Origin: Tolypeutes matacus
Taxonomy: Eukaryota; Chordata; Mammalia; Cingulata; Chlamyphoridae
Assembly: GCA_026826555.1 (NCBI GenBank)
Contig: JAKSZT010020697.1
Location: 2,945,511 to 3,009,510, forward strand
Reading direction: 5' to 3'
Length of the DNA stretch: 64,000 nt
Below are positions 45,331 through 56,149 of the stretch, one piece after another. How positions within the stretch are numbered: the first letter of the stretch is position 1; each line of letters opens with the position of its first letter. A model generated the notes under the pieces. It was given only the letters and a program-made list of their open reading frames with translations, did no database searches and was not told the DNA's origin. Made by a program: the position numbers and the translations under genes.

Positions 45331-46707
45331 GGCTTACTAGAGTATTTATTCTGGGTGCACTTTTTCTCTTTAGTTTAGGGCTTCCTGCCTTTCCCCCCCT
45401 GCTGGTTGTGTAGTAGAAGCCAAGGATATATTTGGTATTATAAGCTGTGGAGGCTAAAGCTACACTTATTGCCCCAAGGACCAATGAAGCTTCCCCAAAC
45501 TTTCTCTTTTGCCAAGGATAGGGACAGACCCACATGGTGTGGAATAATCCAACTCATGCAGGCCTAGTCTGTAGTTGCCCAGAAAGACTGATGAAGATTC
45601 ATGTCCCTTTCTCCACTGCCTGGAGCATGGATGGAGCTGCAGGTGTGGGCAGCAATCTATGCAGTGCAGGTCCAAGATGATCGCAGTTGCCCCGGTAGAC
45701 TTCTGATTATTCAGTCTGTGCCAGCCACATGTACCTACAGTTACCTGGATAGGCTGGTGCAGGGCCCACCAGCTTCCTTCCTGCTAGAAGTGGGACTGAA
45801 CCCTAGGCTAGAGCTGTAGGCCAATTTGGGTGAAAGAAACCAGTCTCTACCATCACTGTGATTTTCAGTCAGCCCAGTTTCCCCTCATGTTGGGATTGGA
45901 GTCAAAATGGCAGCTACCAGCCTCCTTCTGACTTGGACAGCCTCAAACTTTAACTGTTCTTAGGGTTATACTTTTACCAGCTGTGTTTACTAATCACTAG
46001 CTGAAAGCAGTGGCCAACCATCTCTTCCTCCCTCTTTTTGGGAAATGAAACTTCCAATTCCTGCCACAAAATAGCTCCTGGGTGGCTTGCACTGCCAAAG
46101 TAGGATGATCACTGGCCTCTGTGGCTTGGCCTGCAGTTTCTCACTGAGGCTGGTTCAACTCCCCCCTGGTTCTTCCCTGCCTGAGGTGGGCCTGGGGCTT
46201 GGGCTAGAGTGGCAATCTGATCTAGATGGAAAGAAGCTGGTCCCTACCAGCGCTGTGTTTTTCAGTCATCCCTCCTTCCCCTTGTGTCAGGTGCAGAGTT
46301 AAGATGGTGGCTACCGGCCTTTTTCAAATTTAGCTTTTCTTAGGCTTATACTTTAGCCCACCAAATTTACTAATCAGTAGCTGAAGTTGATGCCCAACCA
46401 TCTCTTCCTCCCCCATTTTTGTGAAGTAGAGCTTCCAATTCCAGCTGAAGAAAAGCTCCCAAGGCAACTTCTGCCTCAGTGAGTATGGGCACTGGCCTCC
46501 ATGGCATGGACTGCTCTACTTATGAATCTTCTCTGCAGATGGGCAGTCTCCTCGTTCCATTCTTTCAAGGATGTTGCAAGATGCACTTCTAGTATCCTGG
46601 AGCCCCCAAACCAGTACTCTAGATAGCTCTGGGTGATCACCAACTGTCCCATAGCAGGAACTGATTCTAGGAGGTCTTTACTCTGCCATCATGTTGCTGG
46701 TTGTCTC
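45331..46707 (-). promoter_or_regulatory. L1-B 5' UTR, type II: tandem monomers of about 395 bp
   Basis: Landmarks repeat at a spacing of 380-400 bp: TCTCTACCATCACTGTGATTTTCAGTC at about 45844 and TCCCTACCAGCGCTGTGTTTTTCAGTC at 46241; CCAACCATCTCTTCCTCCC at about 46015 and 46396; CACTGGCCTC at about 46110 and 46490. Slightly more than two monomers are present. Monomeric L1 5' UTRs are known from mouse, where each monomer adds promoter activity. No similarity to the type I 5' UTR is visible. Confidence 0.78.
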
Positions 46708-46937
46708 AAGAACCAACTTTTGGTTCTGTTGATTTTCTTTTTTGTCTATTTTTATTAACCATTTTATTTATTCCTGCTCTAATCTTTATTGTTTTAATTC
46801 TTCTTCTTGCTTTTGGGACAGTTTGCAGCTTTTTTTCCAGTTCTTCCAGATGTACAGTTAGCTCTTTGTTTTTAGCTCTTCTTTTTTAAAGTAATCACTG
46901 AAGGCTAAAATTTCATTCTTAGCACTGTCATGAATTT

Positions 46938-47011
46938 TTCTGTAGGCACAGGGGAACCAAGGACTCATACATTGGAAGCAGATGCTCAACCACTTGAGCT
47001 ACATCTGCTCC
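46938..47011 (-). mobile_element. Short tRNA-derived SINE in outer L1
   Basis: The reverse complement begins GGAGCAGATGTAGCTCAAGT, continues GTTGAGCATCTGCTTCC and ends in a short A-rich tail. Outer L1 ORF2 sequence is continuous on both sides. The TSD is unclear. Confidence 0.75.
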
Positions 47012-47745
47012 ATGGCCATAAGTTTTTATATATTGTATCTTTGTTTTCATTCTTTTTGAGATATTTCCTGACTTTGCTGTCAATTTCTTCTATGAATCAC
47101 TGATTATTTAAGAGTGTATTGTTTAATCTACATATAATTATGAATTTTCCCTTTTTTCACCTATTACTAATTTCCAACTTAATACCATTATGATCAAATT
47201 GCTTTCTTTAAATTCAATGTTTTAAAATTTATTGAGATCTGACTTATGTCCACACAAAAGTTCTACCCTGGAGAAAGGTAAATGAGAACTTAAAAAGAAT
47301 ATATATATTGTTTTGGGGTATAATGTTCTATAAATGTATGCTTGGTTTATTTCATTTATCATATTATTCAAACTCTCTATTTCCTTATTTATCCTCTGGC
47401 CAGATGTTCTATCAAATGCTGAGAGTAAATATTGAAATCTCCAACACTTATTGTAGAGGCATCAATTTCTCTTCCGGTTTGCCAGTGTTTGCCTCAAGTA
47501 TTTGGGGGCACCTAAGTTAGGTGCATAAATATTTATTATTTTTATTTCATCTTGGTGACATGTTCCATTTATTAATATATAGTGACCTTCTTTATCCATT
47601 ATAACAGTTTTACATTTAAAATCTATTTTGTCTAATATTAGTATTACTATTTCAGATCTTCTTTGATTACTATTTCCATGGAATAGCTTTTTGCAAACTT
47701 TCACTTCCAGCCTGGTTGTGTCCTTGCATCTAAAGTAAGTCTCAG

Positions 47746-47936
47746 GGAAGTGGCTGTGGCTCAATCAGTAGGGCTCCCATTTACCATATGGGAGGCCCAG
47801 GTTCGGTTCCTGGGGCCTCCTGGTGAAGGCAAGCCCGCCCGCACGGCGTGGTTAGCTGACCCAGCGAGCACAAACAGCAAGGGGGGATAAATGAATAAAT
47901 AAATAAAATCTTTAAAAAAAATAAAATAAAATAAAA
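47746..47936 (+). mobile_element. tRNA-derived SINE in outer L1
   Basis: Head GGAAGTGGCTGTGGCTCAAT, CCATATGGGAGGCCC block, box B GGTTCGGTTCC at 47800-47810, body, (AAAT)n and A-rich tail. Perfect 15-bp TSDs TAAAGTAAGTCTCAG (47731-47745 and 47937-47951). Same family as 11356-11559. Confidence 0.94.
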
Positions 47937-48504
47937 TAAAGTAAGTCTCAGACATATGGGAAAATGGCATTGAGGTAGGTAGGTAGGGCCCATCTCTCTC
48001 ACAGAAAGGAGCAGAGAAAGGGTGGAGAGTTGCTTTGGATATATATAGAACCAGGTGTGCTCTGCCTCATCCAGGAGGTAATGGGACAGATAAAGAACCC
48101 CAAGGAAAACCATAAGTTGCTCATCCTTGTGGCTGGAAATAGCAACTGTGCCCCTCCCTCAGGGCAAATGGCCTTGGTGGAGCTCCTGGCTCACTGTTGC
48201 TAACAGAGTAGGAGGGAGCATTCACAGGGAAGAAAGGGGATCTGACAGAGAGTGGTTTCTTTGGCCAGCTGAGCCCCCTTTGAGTTGTGGAAAGGATCCC
48301 AAAGTAACAAGGAGTGGGGAAGCAGTATCTGCTCAGGCAGGCTATCACTCCCAGCCACCCAGGGAGAGAGAGGAATGAGATTAGAGAGGGGGCACAGATG
48401 GACATCTAATCAGCAGGACTCTAGCACTCTGTTAGAAGTCTGTCCCACATTAGGGAAAGGGAGTAGGTAAAGCCATATAAGTTTTTGAAGCCTAGTTAAC
48501 CTGT

Positions 48505-48575
48505 GGAGCTAGTTTAGTTCAGTGGAGGAATTCCTTCCTTTCGAGGTTGTTGGTTTGAGTCCCAGGTCTACTTAG
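48505..48575 (+). promoter_or_regulatory. tRNA-like segment with box A/box B in L1-C 5' UTR
   Basis: Box A TAGTTCAGTGG at 48515-48525 matches TRGYNNARNNG exactly and also reads like the tRNA-Gly D-arm. Box B GGTTTGAGTCC at 48552-48562 has one mismatch (T for the C at position 5). The spacing is 26 nt. It is in the same position as 7705-7776. Confidence 0.68.
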
Positions 48576-48819
48576 AGAAGTCATCCAGAGAGTGATTCAT
48601 CAAGTTCTCAGATAACCAGCTGATACTTTATTACAGGAAACATATAAACATTTTTATTTTGTTTTGTTTTAGGTTTTCTTGGATCTGTTATTCTTTGTTT
48701 TTTAAAGGTTCCTTTTTTTCTTCCCACTATTTTACTCACCAATGAATCACCTGCAGAGGGCAGGATGCAGGATGATTGATTGATGAAAACTGGCAGCCAG
48801 AGAAGTTTCTTGGCCTAAG

Positions 48820-49290
48820 AGGGAAGGCTTGTTTTTCTGGGTTCTTGTCTCTGTGTGTGTCCTGTTTGTTGTGTTTCCCCTTTCTTTGTTTCCTTTTTTA
48901 TTCTATCTGTTTTTTCAATCTACTTTATTTCTTCTCTTTCCTCCATTTCTCTCTGTTCTGTTTTTATTCTTCTTTCATTTCACCTCCCTTTTTTTGACCT
49001 TCAATTTTTTAAATTTCTCTCTCTTTTTTTTACTATCTTTTTTTCTTGTCTTCTCTTCTCACCATTCCAGCTTTTTAATTCATTCTATATATTTTTCTCT
49101 ATTTTGTTTCTTGTTTCATTATTCCACTTTTTAATTTTTATTCCTTTGTACTTATGACTTTTTTTTTTCATGTTAACTATTTATTTTCCTAATCTTATAT
49201 GCTTCCTCTTTTACCTTTGTTTTTGTTATTATTACTTTTTCCTCTTCTTTATGTCTTTCCTTTTCTCTGGCAGTAGTTTTTATTTTTCAA
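48820..49290 (+). repeat. Pyrimidine-rich tract in L1-C 5' UTR
   Basis: About 470 bases of mostly T and C, corresponding to 7975-8500. Overlapping F/L/S-rich ORFs here are compositional. Confidence 0.78.
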
Positions 49291-49434
49291 GGGAAACAGG
49301 CAACAGCAAGGAAATAGAATAAGAGGAACCAAGTGTCAGAGAGGAACTTTACATACACACACACAAACAACAATATGAAACCCAAGAGTATAAAGAGAAG
49401 CTAACCAACTAAACAAGCCCATCAAGATAAACAG

Positions 49435-50430
49435 ATGCCTAGACACCAACAAAAAATTACAAGCCATACTAAGAAACAGGAAGACATGGGACAGTCTAGT
49501 GAACAAACTAAAACAAAGAAGGAGATGCAGAATGTGAAACAACTAATCAGAGATGACCAAACAAATATCATGAATCAACTTAATGAAGTTAAGGAAGAGA
49601 TTAAGGATATTAAGAAGACACTGGGGAAACATACAGAAGAAATTGCAAACATATGTAAAAAAGATAATAGATATGATGGTGATGAATAGCACAATGCAAG
49701 AAATAAAAATAAAAAAAACACTGGAAGCACATAACAGCAGATTTGAACAGGTAGAGGAAAGAATAAGTGATGTGGAATACAGTACATCTGAAATCAGACA
49801 GATAGTAGAACAAATAGATAAAAAGATAGAAAAAAATCCAGCAGGGACTTAGGAATGTGAATGGGAACACAAAATACACAAACCTATGCATTATAGTCAT
49901 CCCAGAGGGACAAGAAAAGGGAAAAGGGCAGAAAGGGTGTTGGAGGAAATAATGGCTGAAAATTTCCCAACTCTTCTGAGGAACATGGGTGTACATGTCC
50001 AGGAAGTGCAGTGTACACCAAATAGTATAAATCCTAATAGGCCTACCCCAACATATACTTATCAAATTTCCCAATGCTCAAGACAAAAAGAGAATACTGA
50101 AAGCAACAAGAGAAGAGAGATGCATTACATAAAAGGGAAGCTCAATAAGATTAAGAGCTGCTTTCTCATCTGAAACCATGGGGTAAGAAGGCAGTAGTAT
50201 GACATAATAAAGGTACTAAAAGAAAAAAACTGTTAGCCAATAATTCTGTACCCAGAAAAGCTAGCATTCAAAGATGAGGGAGAGTTCAAAATATTCACAG
50301 ATAAACAGAAATTAAGAGAGTTATCAAGAAACCTGCCCTCCAAGAATTCCTAAAGGGAGTTCTGCAGGTTGAAAGGAAAAAAAAAAAGGAAACAGAGGGT
50401 TAAAGAAGAGTTTAAGAAAGAAAATTGTTG
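49435..50430 (+). pseudogene. L1-C ORF1 remnant
   Basis: ATG at 49435 starting MPRHQQKITSHTKKQEDM. Open for 84 codons (to 49689), covering the basic N-terminus and most of the coiled coil (NQLNEVKEEIKDIKKTLGKH). The reading then moves to another frame (49583-49852, ERISDVEYSTSEIRQ). RRM and C-terminal remnants reach about 50430. The first 84 codons are among the best preserved ORF1 starts in the window. Confidence 0.83.
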
Positions 50431-50509
50431 GTAAAAATAACTAAAAAGATAAAAAGAGAATTAAAAGAAGCATATGGCATACATAAACCTAAAGAAAATA
50501 TGGCTAATA

Positions 50510-52098
50510 TAAGTAATAACATTGAACATTAATGGATTAAACTCTCCAGTTGAGAGATACAGAATGGCAGAATGGATAAGGAAATATGACCCATCTATAT
50601 ACTGTCTAAGAAACTTATTGTAGACCCAGGGACAAAAGGAAGCTGAATGTGAATGGTTGGAAAACAATTTTACATGCAAATAATAGCCAAAAAAAGATGG
50701 GAGTAGCTATACTAATATCAGAGAAAATAGACTTTAAATGCAAAACTATTGTAAAAGACAAAGAAGGACACTATATATTAATAAAAGGAGTAATCTATCA
50801 AGAAGAATGAACAATGATAAACATTTATGCACCTAACCAAGGTGCCACAAAATACATGAGGTAAATATTGGAAGAAACAAGTGGAGAAATAGATGCTTCT
50901 ACAATTATAGTGAGGGAATTTAATACACCATTACCACCATTAGACAGAACATCTTGATAGAGCATCAATAAAGAAACAGAGACCTTGAATAATACATTAG
51001 AGGATCTGGACCTAATAGATATATACAGAACACTACACTCTAATACAGAAGTATATACATTTCTTGAGTGCAGAGGGATCATTCTCCAGGATAGAACACA
51101 TGCTAGGACACAGGACAAATCTCAAAGAAATCAGAAAGATTGACACTTTACAAAGTAATTTCTCTGACCACAATGGAATGAAGCTGGGTCAGAGAGACAG
51201 ATTAAGCACAAAGATATTGCAGTTAACACACTATTAGAAAATCAGTGGATCAAGAAGGAAATTGCAGAAGAAATCAGTAACTATCTTGAAATGAATGAAA
51301 ATGACAACACAATGTATAAAACCCTATGGGATGCAGCAAAAGCAGTCCTGGGAGGGGAATTCTTAGCCATAAATGCCTATATTAAAAAAGAAGAAAGAGC
51401 TAAAATTAAATTAACCCCAAAGAAAGTAGAAAGAAGGAAAAAAAGATTAGAGCAGAGCTAAATTATATTGAAAATAAGAATGCAGTAGAAAACATAAACA
51501 AAACTGAAAGCTGGTTCATTTAGAAGATTAATAAAATTGGCAAACCCTTAGCTAGAGTAACAAAGAAAAAGAGAAGATGCAAATACATAAAATAAGAAAT
51601 GAAGAGGGGGATATCACTACTGACCCCACAGTAATAAAAAGTATCATAAGACTATACTTTGAAAAATTGTATGGCAACAAGATGGATAATTTAGGGGAAA
51701 TGGACAAATTCCTAGAAACACACAAGCAGCCTACATTGATAAAGAAGAAATGGATGAACTCAACAGACCAATCACAATTAGTGAGATCATTAGTCATCAA
51801 AAAACTCCCAACTAAGAAGAGCACAGGACCAGACAGCTAATACCAAAGTCAAAGAAAGATGCCACAAGAAAGAAAAACTATAGACCAATCTCTTTAATGA
51901 ATCTACATGCTAAAACCTTCAACAAAATACATGCTAATCTTATTTAACAATGCATCAAAGGAATTATACACCATGACCAAGTGGGTTTCATCCCTGGTAT
52001 GCAAAGATGGTTCAATATAAGAAAATCAACCAATGAAAGTGGAGGAATCACACTACCAGTCTTTTAAGCAAGCTGCAAAGCTACAGTGGTCAAAACTG
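50510..52098 (+). pseudogene. L1-C ORF2 remnant with three deletions
   Basis: The endonuclease is nearly complete (ITLNINGLNSP-like start at about 50515, [14 protein letters not shown] near 50822-50865). Three deletions follow: about 51837 (linker to RT), about 52038 (RT fingers to the C-terminal half) and about 52098 (ORF2 into 3' UTR). The RT palm with its catalytic Asp residues is therefore absent. Frameshifts are also present. Confidence 0.8.
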
Positions 52099-52845
52099 CC
52101 CCTTCAAGTTGATAGGTTTATGTCCAAGATACATAAATCTTTGGGCTGTTCATGTGCCAGTTGGGCCCTGAATCTCAACAGAGTTGTAACATCTACTCTC
52201 CAATTCATTGGATTCACCCAGGGTAACTAACAAGGTGATGATGGTGAACAACAAACAACCCAAGGAACAGAGAGTGTCTGCAACTGTAAGCAAGATAGTC
52301 CCATCCATCTGCCCCATTGGATCTAAGCCCCCTCTCCATTAGAGTTGGAGTGGTCATCACCATTCTAGAATCCTCAGGAATGGGAAATGAAAGATGGACT
52401 ATTGTAGACTTACTGTTATACTACTATAGACTTACGATTCTAGCAATGGAAGAACTTTTATCATTGATGTAGAGGCAGTAGCCACCAGAGGTTGTGAGGC
52501 AAAGGAGAGGGAAATATAGGTGTAATAAGGTGGCATTATCAGGACATTGGAATTGTCCTGAATGATGTTGCAATGATAGATACAGTTCATTATATAGATT
52601 GTCATAACTTACACAGTTGTGTGGGAGAGTGTGTAAACTATAATGTCAGCTATATTCCACACTTAGTGGCAATACTCCAATGTGTGTTCATCAATTGTAA
52701 CAAATGTACCATACTAACAAAAGATGTTAATGTAGGAAAGTGTGAGGGGGTAGGGAATCCTCTATATTTTATATGTAAAATTTATGTCATCTAAATATCT
52801 TTAAAAATTTTTAATGTATAAAAAATAATATTAAAAATTAAAATA
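52099..52845 (+). repeat. Long-type L1 3' UTR, 3' half, of L1-C
   Basis: Matches module 2 of the L1-A 3' UTR from the CTGCCCCTTC block to the end, finishing GGGAATCCTCTATATTTTATATG and an AT-rich tail. This ties the long 3' UTR to the type I 5' UTR in a second element. Confidence 0.8.
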
Positions 52846-52860
52846 TAAAGTGAGTCTTGG

Positions 52861-52959
52861 GGAATGTGTGTAGCTCATTGGTTGAGCACCTGATTCCCAT
52901 GTATGAGGTCCTTGTTCAATCCCCAGAACCTCTTTAAAAACAAAAAACAAAAAAAAAAA
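52861..52959 (+). mobile_element. Short tRNA-derived SINE
   Basis: Starts GGAATGTGTGTAGCTCATTG, with a GATTCCCATGTATGAGG block and a GTTCAATCCCC box B-like end, then an A-rich tail. It sits exactly at the 3' TSD of L1-C; outer L1 endonuclease sequence resumes after it (GTTGTAGTCAACAAATAGATGG). Confidence 0.82.
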
Positions 52960-53009
52960 TAAATTAATCTGTTGTAGTCAACAAATAGATGGCTCATAAT
53001 TTTTTTTCC

Positions 53010-53480
53010 CATTCTGTCATTCTATGTCTTTTGAATGAGGAGTTCAATCCATTGAATATTAATATATTCAATGTTATTATGGTGTAGACATTACTTACCT
53101 TGTCCATTTTATCCTTTGGCTTTCCATTTTCATATCTGACTATTTTCTTTCTTTTAACCCTTCCAGCTTTCCTTATTTATTATCTTCATTACTACACTCT
53201 TCTCCAAGCTTCTCATCCTTGTCATTTCCTTTCAGACTGTAACATACCCTGCAGTATCTTTTGTAGAGCTAGTCTCTTGGTGACAAACTCTGTTTTTATT
53301 TGTCTGAGAAGAATTTAAACACTTTTAAAGGATAGTTTTTCTGGAGACAGAATTCTTGGCTGGTAATTTCTTCTTTCAGTACCTTAAATATATTATACAT
53401 ACTGTCTTCTTACCTCTTTGCTTGGCCATATCTTTCTGTTTCTTAGTATGTCTTGTTATTTTTTGCTGGTATCTAGGCAT
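53010..53480 (-). pseudogene. ORF1 and ORF2 start of the outer L1
   Basis: On the minus strand the ATG at 53480-53478 begins MPRYQQKITRHTKKQKDM. After about 25 codons the sequence jumps to the ORF1 C-terminal domain (deletion near 53430). It then runs through the spacer to the ORF2 start and endonuclease near 53050. The shared MPRxQQKIT start places this L1 in the same lineage as L1-A, L1-B and L1-C. Confidence 0.78.
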
Positions 53481-53539
53481 CGGATTGTGGTGGTGATTTT
53501 ACTCTGTTCATCAATTTCTTTCTCTTGCCTTGTGTTTAG

Positions 53540-55110
53540 TTTTTTTTTTTTTTTTTCACAATTCAATGGGATTTTATTGATCATATACCAGTGAACCTAC
53601 TTCCACAACCAAAATACAGAACTTCTCTGTCACTGAAAAAGCTACTCCTCAAGCCCCTTTGTAATACACGCCACCCTCCACCACTGGCCCCAAACAGTAT
53701 AGATAAGTTTGCATTTCCTAAATTTTTTATATGAATGACATCATACAGTATGTACTTTATTGTGTCAGGATTATTTTCACTTGGAATAATGATTTTGAGA
53801 CTGATCTATGCTGTGTCATGTATCAGTAGTTCATTCTTTTTTTATTTCTGAGGAGTATTTTGTTTTGTGGCTATGCCATATTTTGTTTATTCCCTAAAAG
53901 ATATTTAGGTTGTTTCTATGTTTTCTTATTGTGAATAAAGCTGTTATGAACAGTCATCTCTGCATGGACATGTTTTCATTTCTTACCTAAAGTGAGATGT
54001 TTATGTGATAGGTATGTTTTTAATTATTAAAGTGGTTGTGTCATTTTATACTCCCAGCATAAGGGTGTGAGAGCTCAAGTTCCTTCACATCCTCAATGAT
54101 ACTTTTATTCTCAGTCATTTTATTATCAGCATCCTAATGATGTATAGTCAACTCTCACTGTGATTTTAATTTGCATTTTCTTTAAACCAATGATGCTGAG
54201 CACCTTTTCACATCTCCATTGCCCATTCTTTTGTGAAATATCTGTTCAAATCTTTTTGTTCATTTTTTAATTGGGCACTTTCTCTTCTTATGTTTGAACT
54301 GTGTCTTCATATATATTGTGGATACAATTCTTATGGCATCTAAATTTATTGCAGGTATTTTCTTCAATTCTGTAGTTTGTCTTTTGATTTCAATACTTTT
54401 GTCTTTTGAAGAGCAAAATATTTTAATTTTGATAAATTCAATTTTATCAAGTTTTTCTTTTATGGTTTATGCTTTCTATGTAATATCTAAGAAAATTTTC
54501 CTATCCACCAATGCAAAAAGATTTTATCATTTGTCTTCTTCTAGATATTTTATAATTTTAACTGTTATATTTGGTCTCTACTGCATTTCAAGTTGATATT
54601 TGTATTTAGGGTGAAATAAAGGTTGATGTTCATTTTTCCATATGGATATATATTTGTTTCAGGAACATTATGAAATGATGCTCCTCTCCCCAGTAATTTG
54701 CTTTCACAGCTTTGTTGAAAGTCAATTTACCATACAAGTGCAAGTTTATTTCTGAACTATTGATCTATATGTCTACTCTTTCACCAAAACCATATTGTGT
54801 TTTTATTAATTTAGCTCTATACTTAATCTTGAACTCAGGTCAGATATGTTCTCCAACTTTGTTTTTCTTTTTAAAAATTGTTTTAAACATTCTAGGTCAT
54901 TTGTATTTCCACATAAATTTTAGACTCAGCTTAATCATCTTACCTATTTCTACCAAAAATCCTGCCAGAATTTACATTGGAATACACTGAATCTCTAGAT
55001 CAACTTGGAAGGAATTTATATCTGAACACTATTGAGTCTTCCAATCCATAAAATGATACACTTTCCTTCTTTTTTTAGTCTTTACTTTCAGCAAAATTCT
55101 GTGGGGTTTT
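53540..55110 (-). mobile_element. Old L1M-type fragment
   Basis: The minus-strand 3' end begins after a T17 run (53540-53557). 3' UTR features typical of ancient mammalian L1M follow (ATGACATCATACAGTATGTACT, TGTATCAGTAGTTCATTC), then the ORF2 C-terminal half to about 55090 (CTTCCAATCC, GATCTATATGTCTA). Much more decayed than the neighbours. The outer L1 5' end lies in its tail. Confidence 0.75.
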
Positions 55111-55440
55111 TTTTTTTTTTTTTTTGGAAGACAGACTTCATTTCTTTTAAAAACACTTTACTATTTTATGTTTATTTGAATAACAAATGAAAATTTTGCT
55201 CAAGAGAAAAACTATTCACATAGACAAAAATTGAGAGTATTTGATATTTACAAGTTTACAGACCCTTTCTAAGAACATCTAAAGGATGTACTTCAGGAAA
55301 AAGAAACAAGATCCAAGAGGAAGGTCTGAGATGAAGTAAGAAATGATGAACAAAGAAAGTGTTAAATATAGAGGTAAATGCAAACAAATATTGAATGTTA
55401 AAAATCATTATAATATCCTAGAGAATTAAAAAAAAAATAA
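55111..55440 (+). mobile_element. Probable old L1M ORF1-end fragment
   Basis: The T-run at 55109-55127 is followed by sequence resembling the ORF1 C-terminus of an old L1M on the plus strand (CTAAAGGATGTACTTCAGGAAAAAGAAACAAGATCC). It ends in an A-rich run near 55430. The assignment rests on a short, diverged match. Confidence 0.45.
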
Positions 55441-55708
55441 AGCTAAACTATACAACCAAGCATGAAAAGTTTTTATGAGTCAGGCCTGGAGATGGAATGT
55501 ACCAGTTCTCTGTGACCTCATTGTAGCTAATTATAAGGAAAGCTTGAAAATGTAGCTTAAGACTGCATCCAAAAAGAATAGAAATTGGATTTTCAATGAA
55601 CAAGCAGCAGCCTCTGCCACAGTATATAAGCAAAAATGAGGGTTATTTGTGTCCAGATCCTTGAATTACACCAGACTTCTAAAATTAATTCTGGTGTCAC
55701 TTACTGAG
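55441..55708. other. Unclassified 270 bp
   Basis: No repeat or gene recognised. The last bases (55703-55710, ACTGAGTA) form the left flank repeat of the MaLR LTR. Confidence 0.4.
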
Positions 55709-56141
55709 TATCTTAGTTTACCAGGGCTTCTATGACCAATAACACATACTGGTGGATTTAAACAATGGCAATTTATTGTCTCATGACTTTGAAGGCTAGA
55801 AACTCATCAGTGTATCCACATGTCATGCTTTCTCCCAGAATCTGTAGTGTTCTGGTGCTAGCTTGCCAGTAATCTTTGGGGGTTCTTTGGCTTGTAGATA
55901 CATCTCTGCATTCATCACATGGAAATCTCTCCATTCTCTGGCTTCCCTGGCTTCTCTAGTTTCCAATTTTTGCTTATAGGGACTTCAATCTGATTAGATT
56001 AAGGCCCAACCTCATGTAGTTTGGCCTCTCCTTAACTAATACCATATTCAAATATCCTATTTACAAATGGGTTCACAACCACAGTACCTGGGGTTAAAAC
56101 TTAAACATCTCTTTTTTCAGGGACTAGATTAAATTCCCAGC
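55709..56141 (-). mobile_element. MaLR-type (MLT1-like) LTR
   Basis: The sequence reads as the reverse of an MLT1-class LTR: TTTACCAGGGCTTCTATGACC, CAATTTATTGTCTCATGACT, CTTGGCTTGTAGATACATC, TAACTAATACCATATTCAAAT, TACCTGGGGTTAAAACTT. Flanking repeats ACTGAGTA lie at 55703-55710 and 56142-56149 (the exact duplication is 5-6 bp within them). MaLRs are ancient non-autonomous ERV-L relatives. Confidence 0.8.
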
Positions 56142-56149
56142 ACTGAGTA

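Larger units (their letters stand above)
42401..46707 (-). mobile_element. Near-full-length minus L1 with ORF2 deletion (L1-B, type II ends)
   Basis: Inserted in the outer L1 with TSD-like repeats AAGAACCAA(A/C)TTTT (42386-42400 and 46708-46721). On the minus strand: monomeric 5' UTR (46707-45331), ORF1 (about 45330-44340), then a jump at about 44290 from the inter-ORF spacer into RT, deleting the endonuclease and most of RT. The ORF2 C-terminal part ends near 43490, and a three-module 3' UTR covers 43480-42401. It retains its 5' end, unlike most copies. Confidence 0.85.
47959..49434 (+). promoter_or_regulatory. L1-C 5' UTR, type I
   Basis: Aligns in order with 7105-8647: a GGGAAAATGGC...TAGGTAGGGCCCA start, a purine-rich part, a tRNA-like segment (48505-48575), a GCAGAGGGCAGGATGCAGGATGATTGATT block matching 7906-7930, and a pyrimidine tract (48820-49290). 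The ORF1 ATG is at 49435. Confidence 0.75.
47952..52845 (+). mobile_element. L1 with type I 5' UTR and internal deletions (L1-C)
   Basis: Inserted at the right TSD of the preceding SINE. Its flanks are TAAAGTAAGTCTCAG (47937-47951) and the diverged TAAAGTGAGTCTTGG (52846-52860). 5' UTR about 47959-49434, ORF1 49435 to about 50430, ORF2 about 50510-52098 with three internal deletions, long-type 3' UTR 52099-52845. The same 5' start as L1-A supports an intact 5' end. Confidence 0.85.
37880..53050 (-). pseudogene. ORF2 of the outer minus-strand L1 (split)
   Basis: Domains recovered in order on the minus strand: endonuclease at 47462-47764 (KIDFKCK, NIYAPNLGAPKYLRQ), RT at 40640-40925 (FDKI, MIKVTYEKP), C-terminal region at 37883-38203 (LLGIYTEG, STDEWIKKIWYLQSMEYY). 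Frameshifts are frequent, and about 12 kb of later insertions separate the parts. Confidence 0.82.
37309..53539 (-). mobile_element. Outer minus-strand L1 split by nested insertions
   Basis: A single L1 reads on the minus strand from a 5' truncation at about 53539 (just upstream of the ORF1 ATG at 53480) to a 3' UTR near 37309-37870. L1-derived segments are collinear: 37309-38417, 38619-39547, 40508-41032, 41257-41293, 41855-42400, 46708-46937, 47012-47745, 52960-53539. The inserts are listed separately, most with TSDs. The 3' boundary near 37309 is approximate. Confidence 0.85.
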
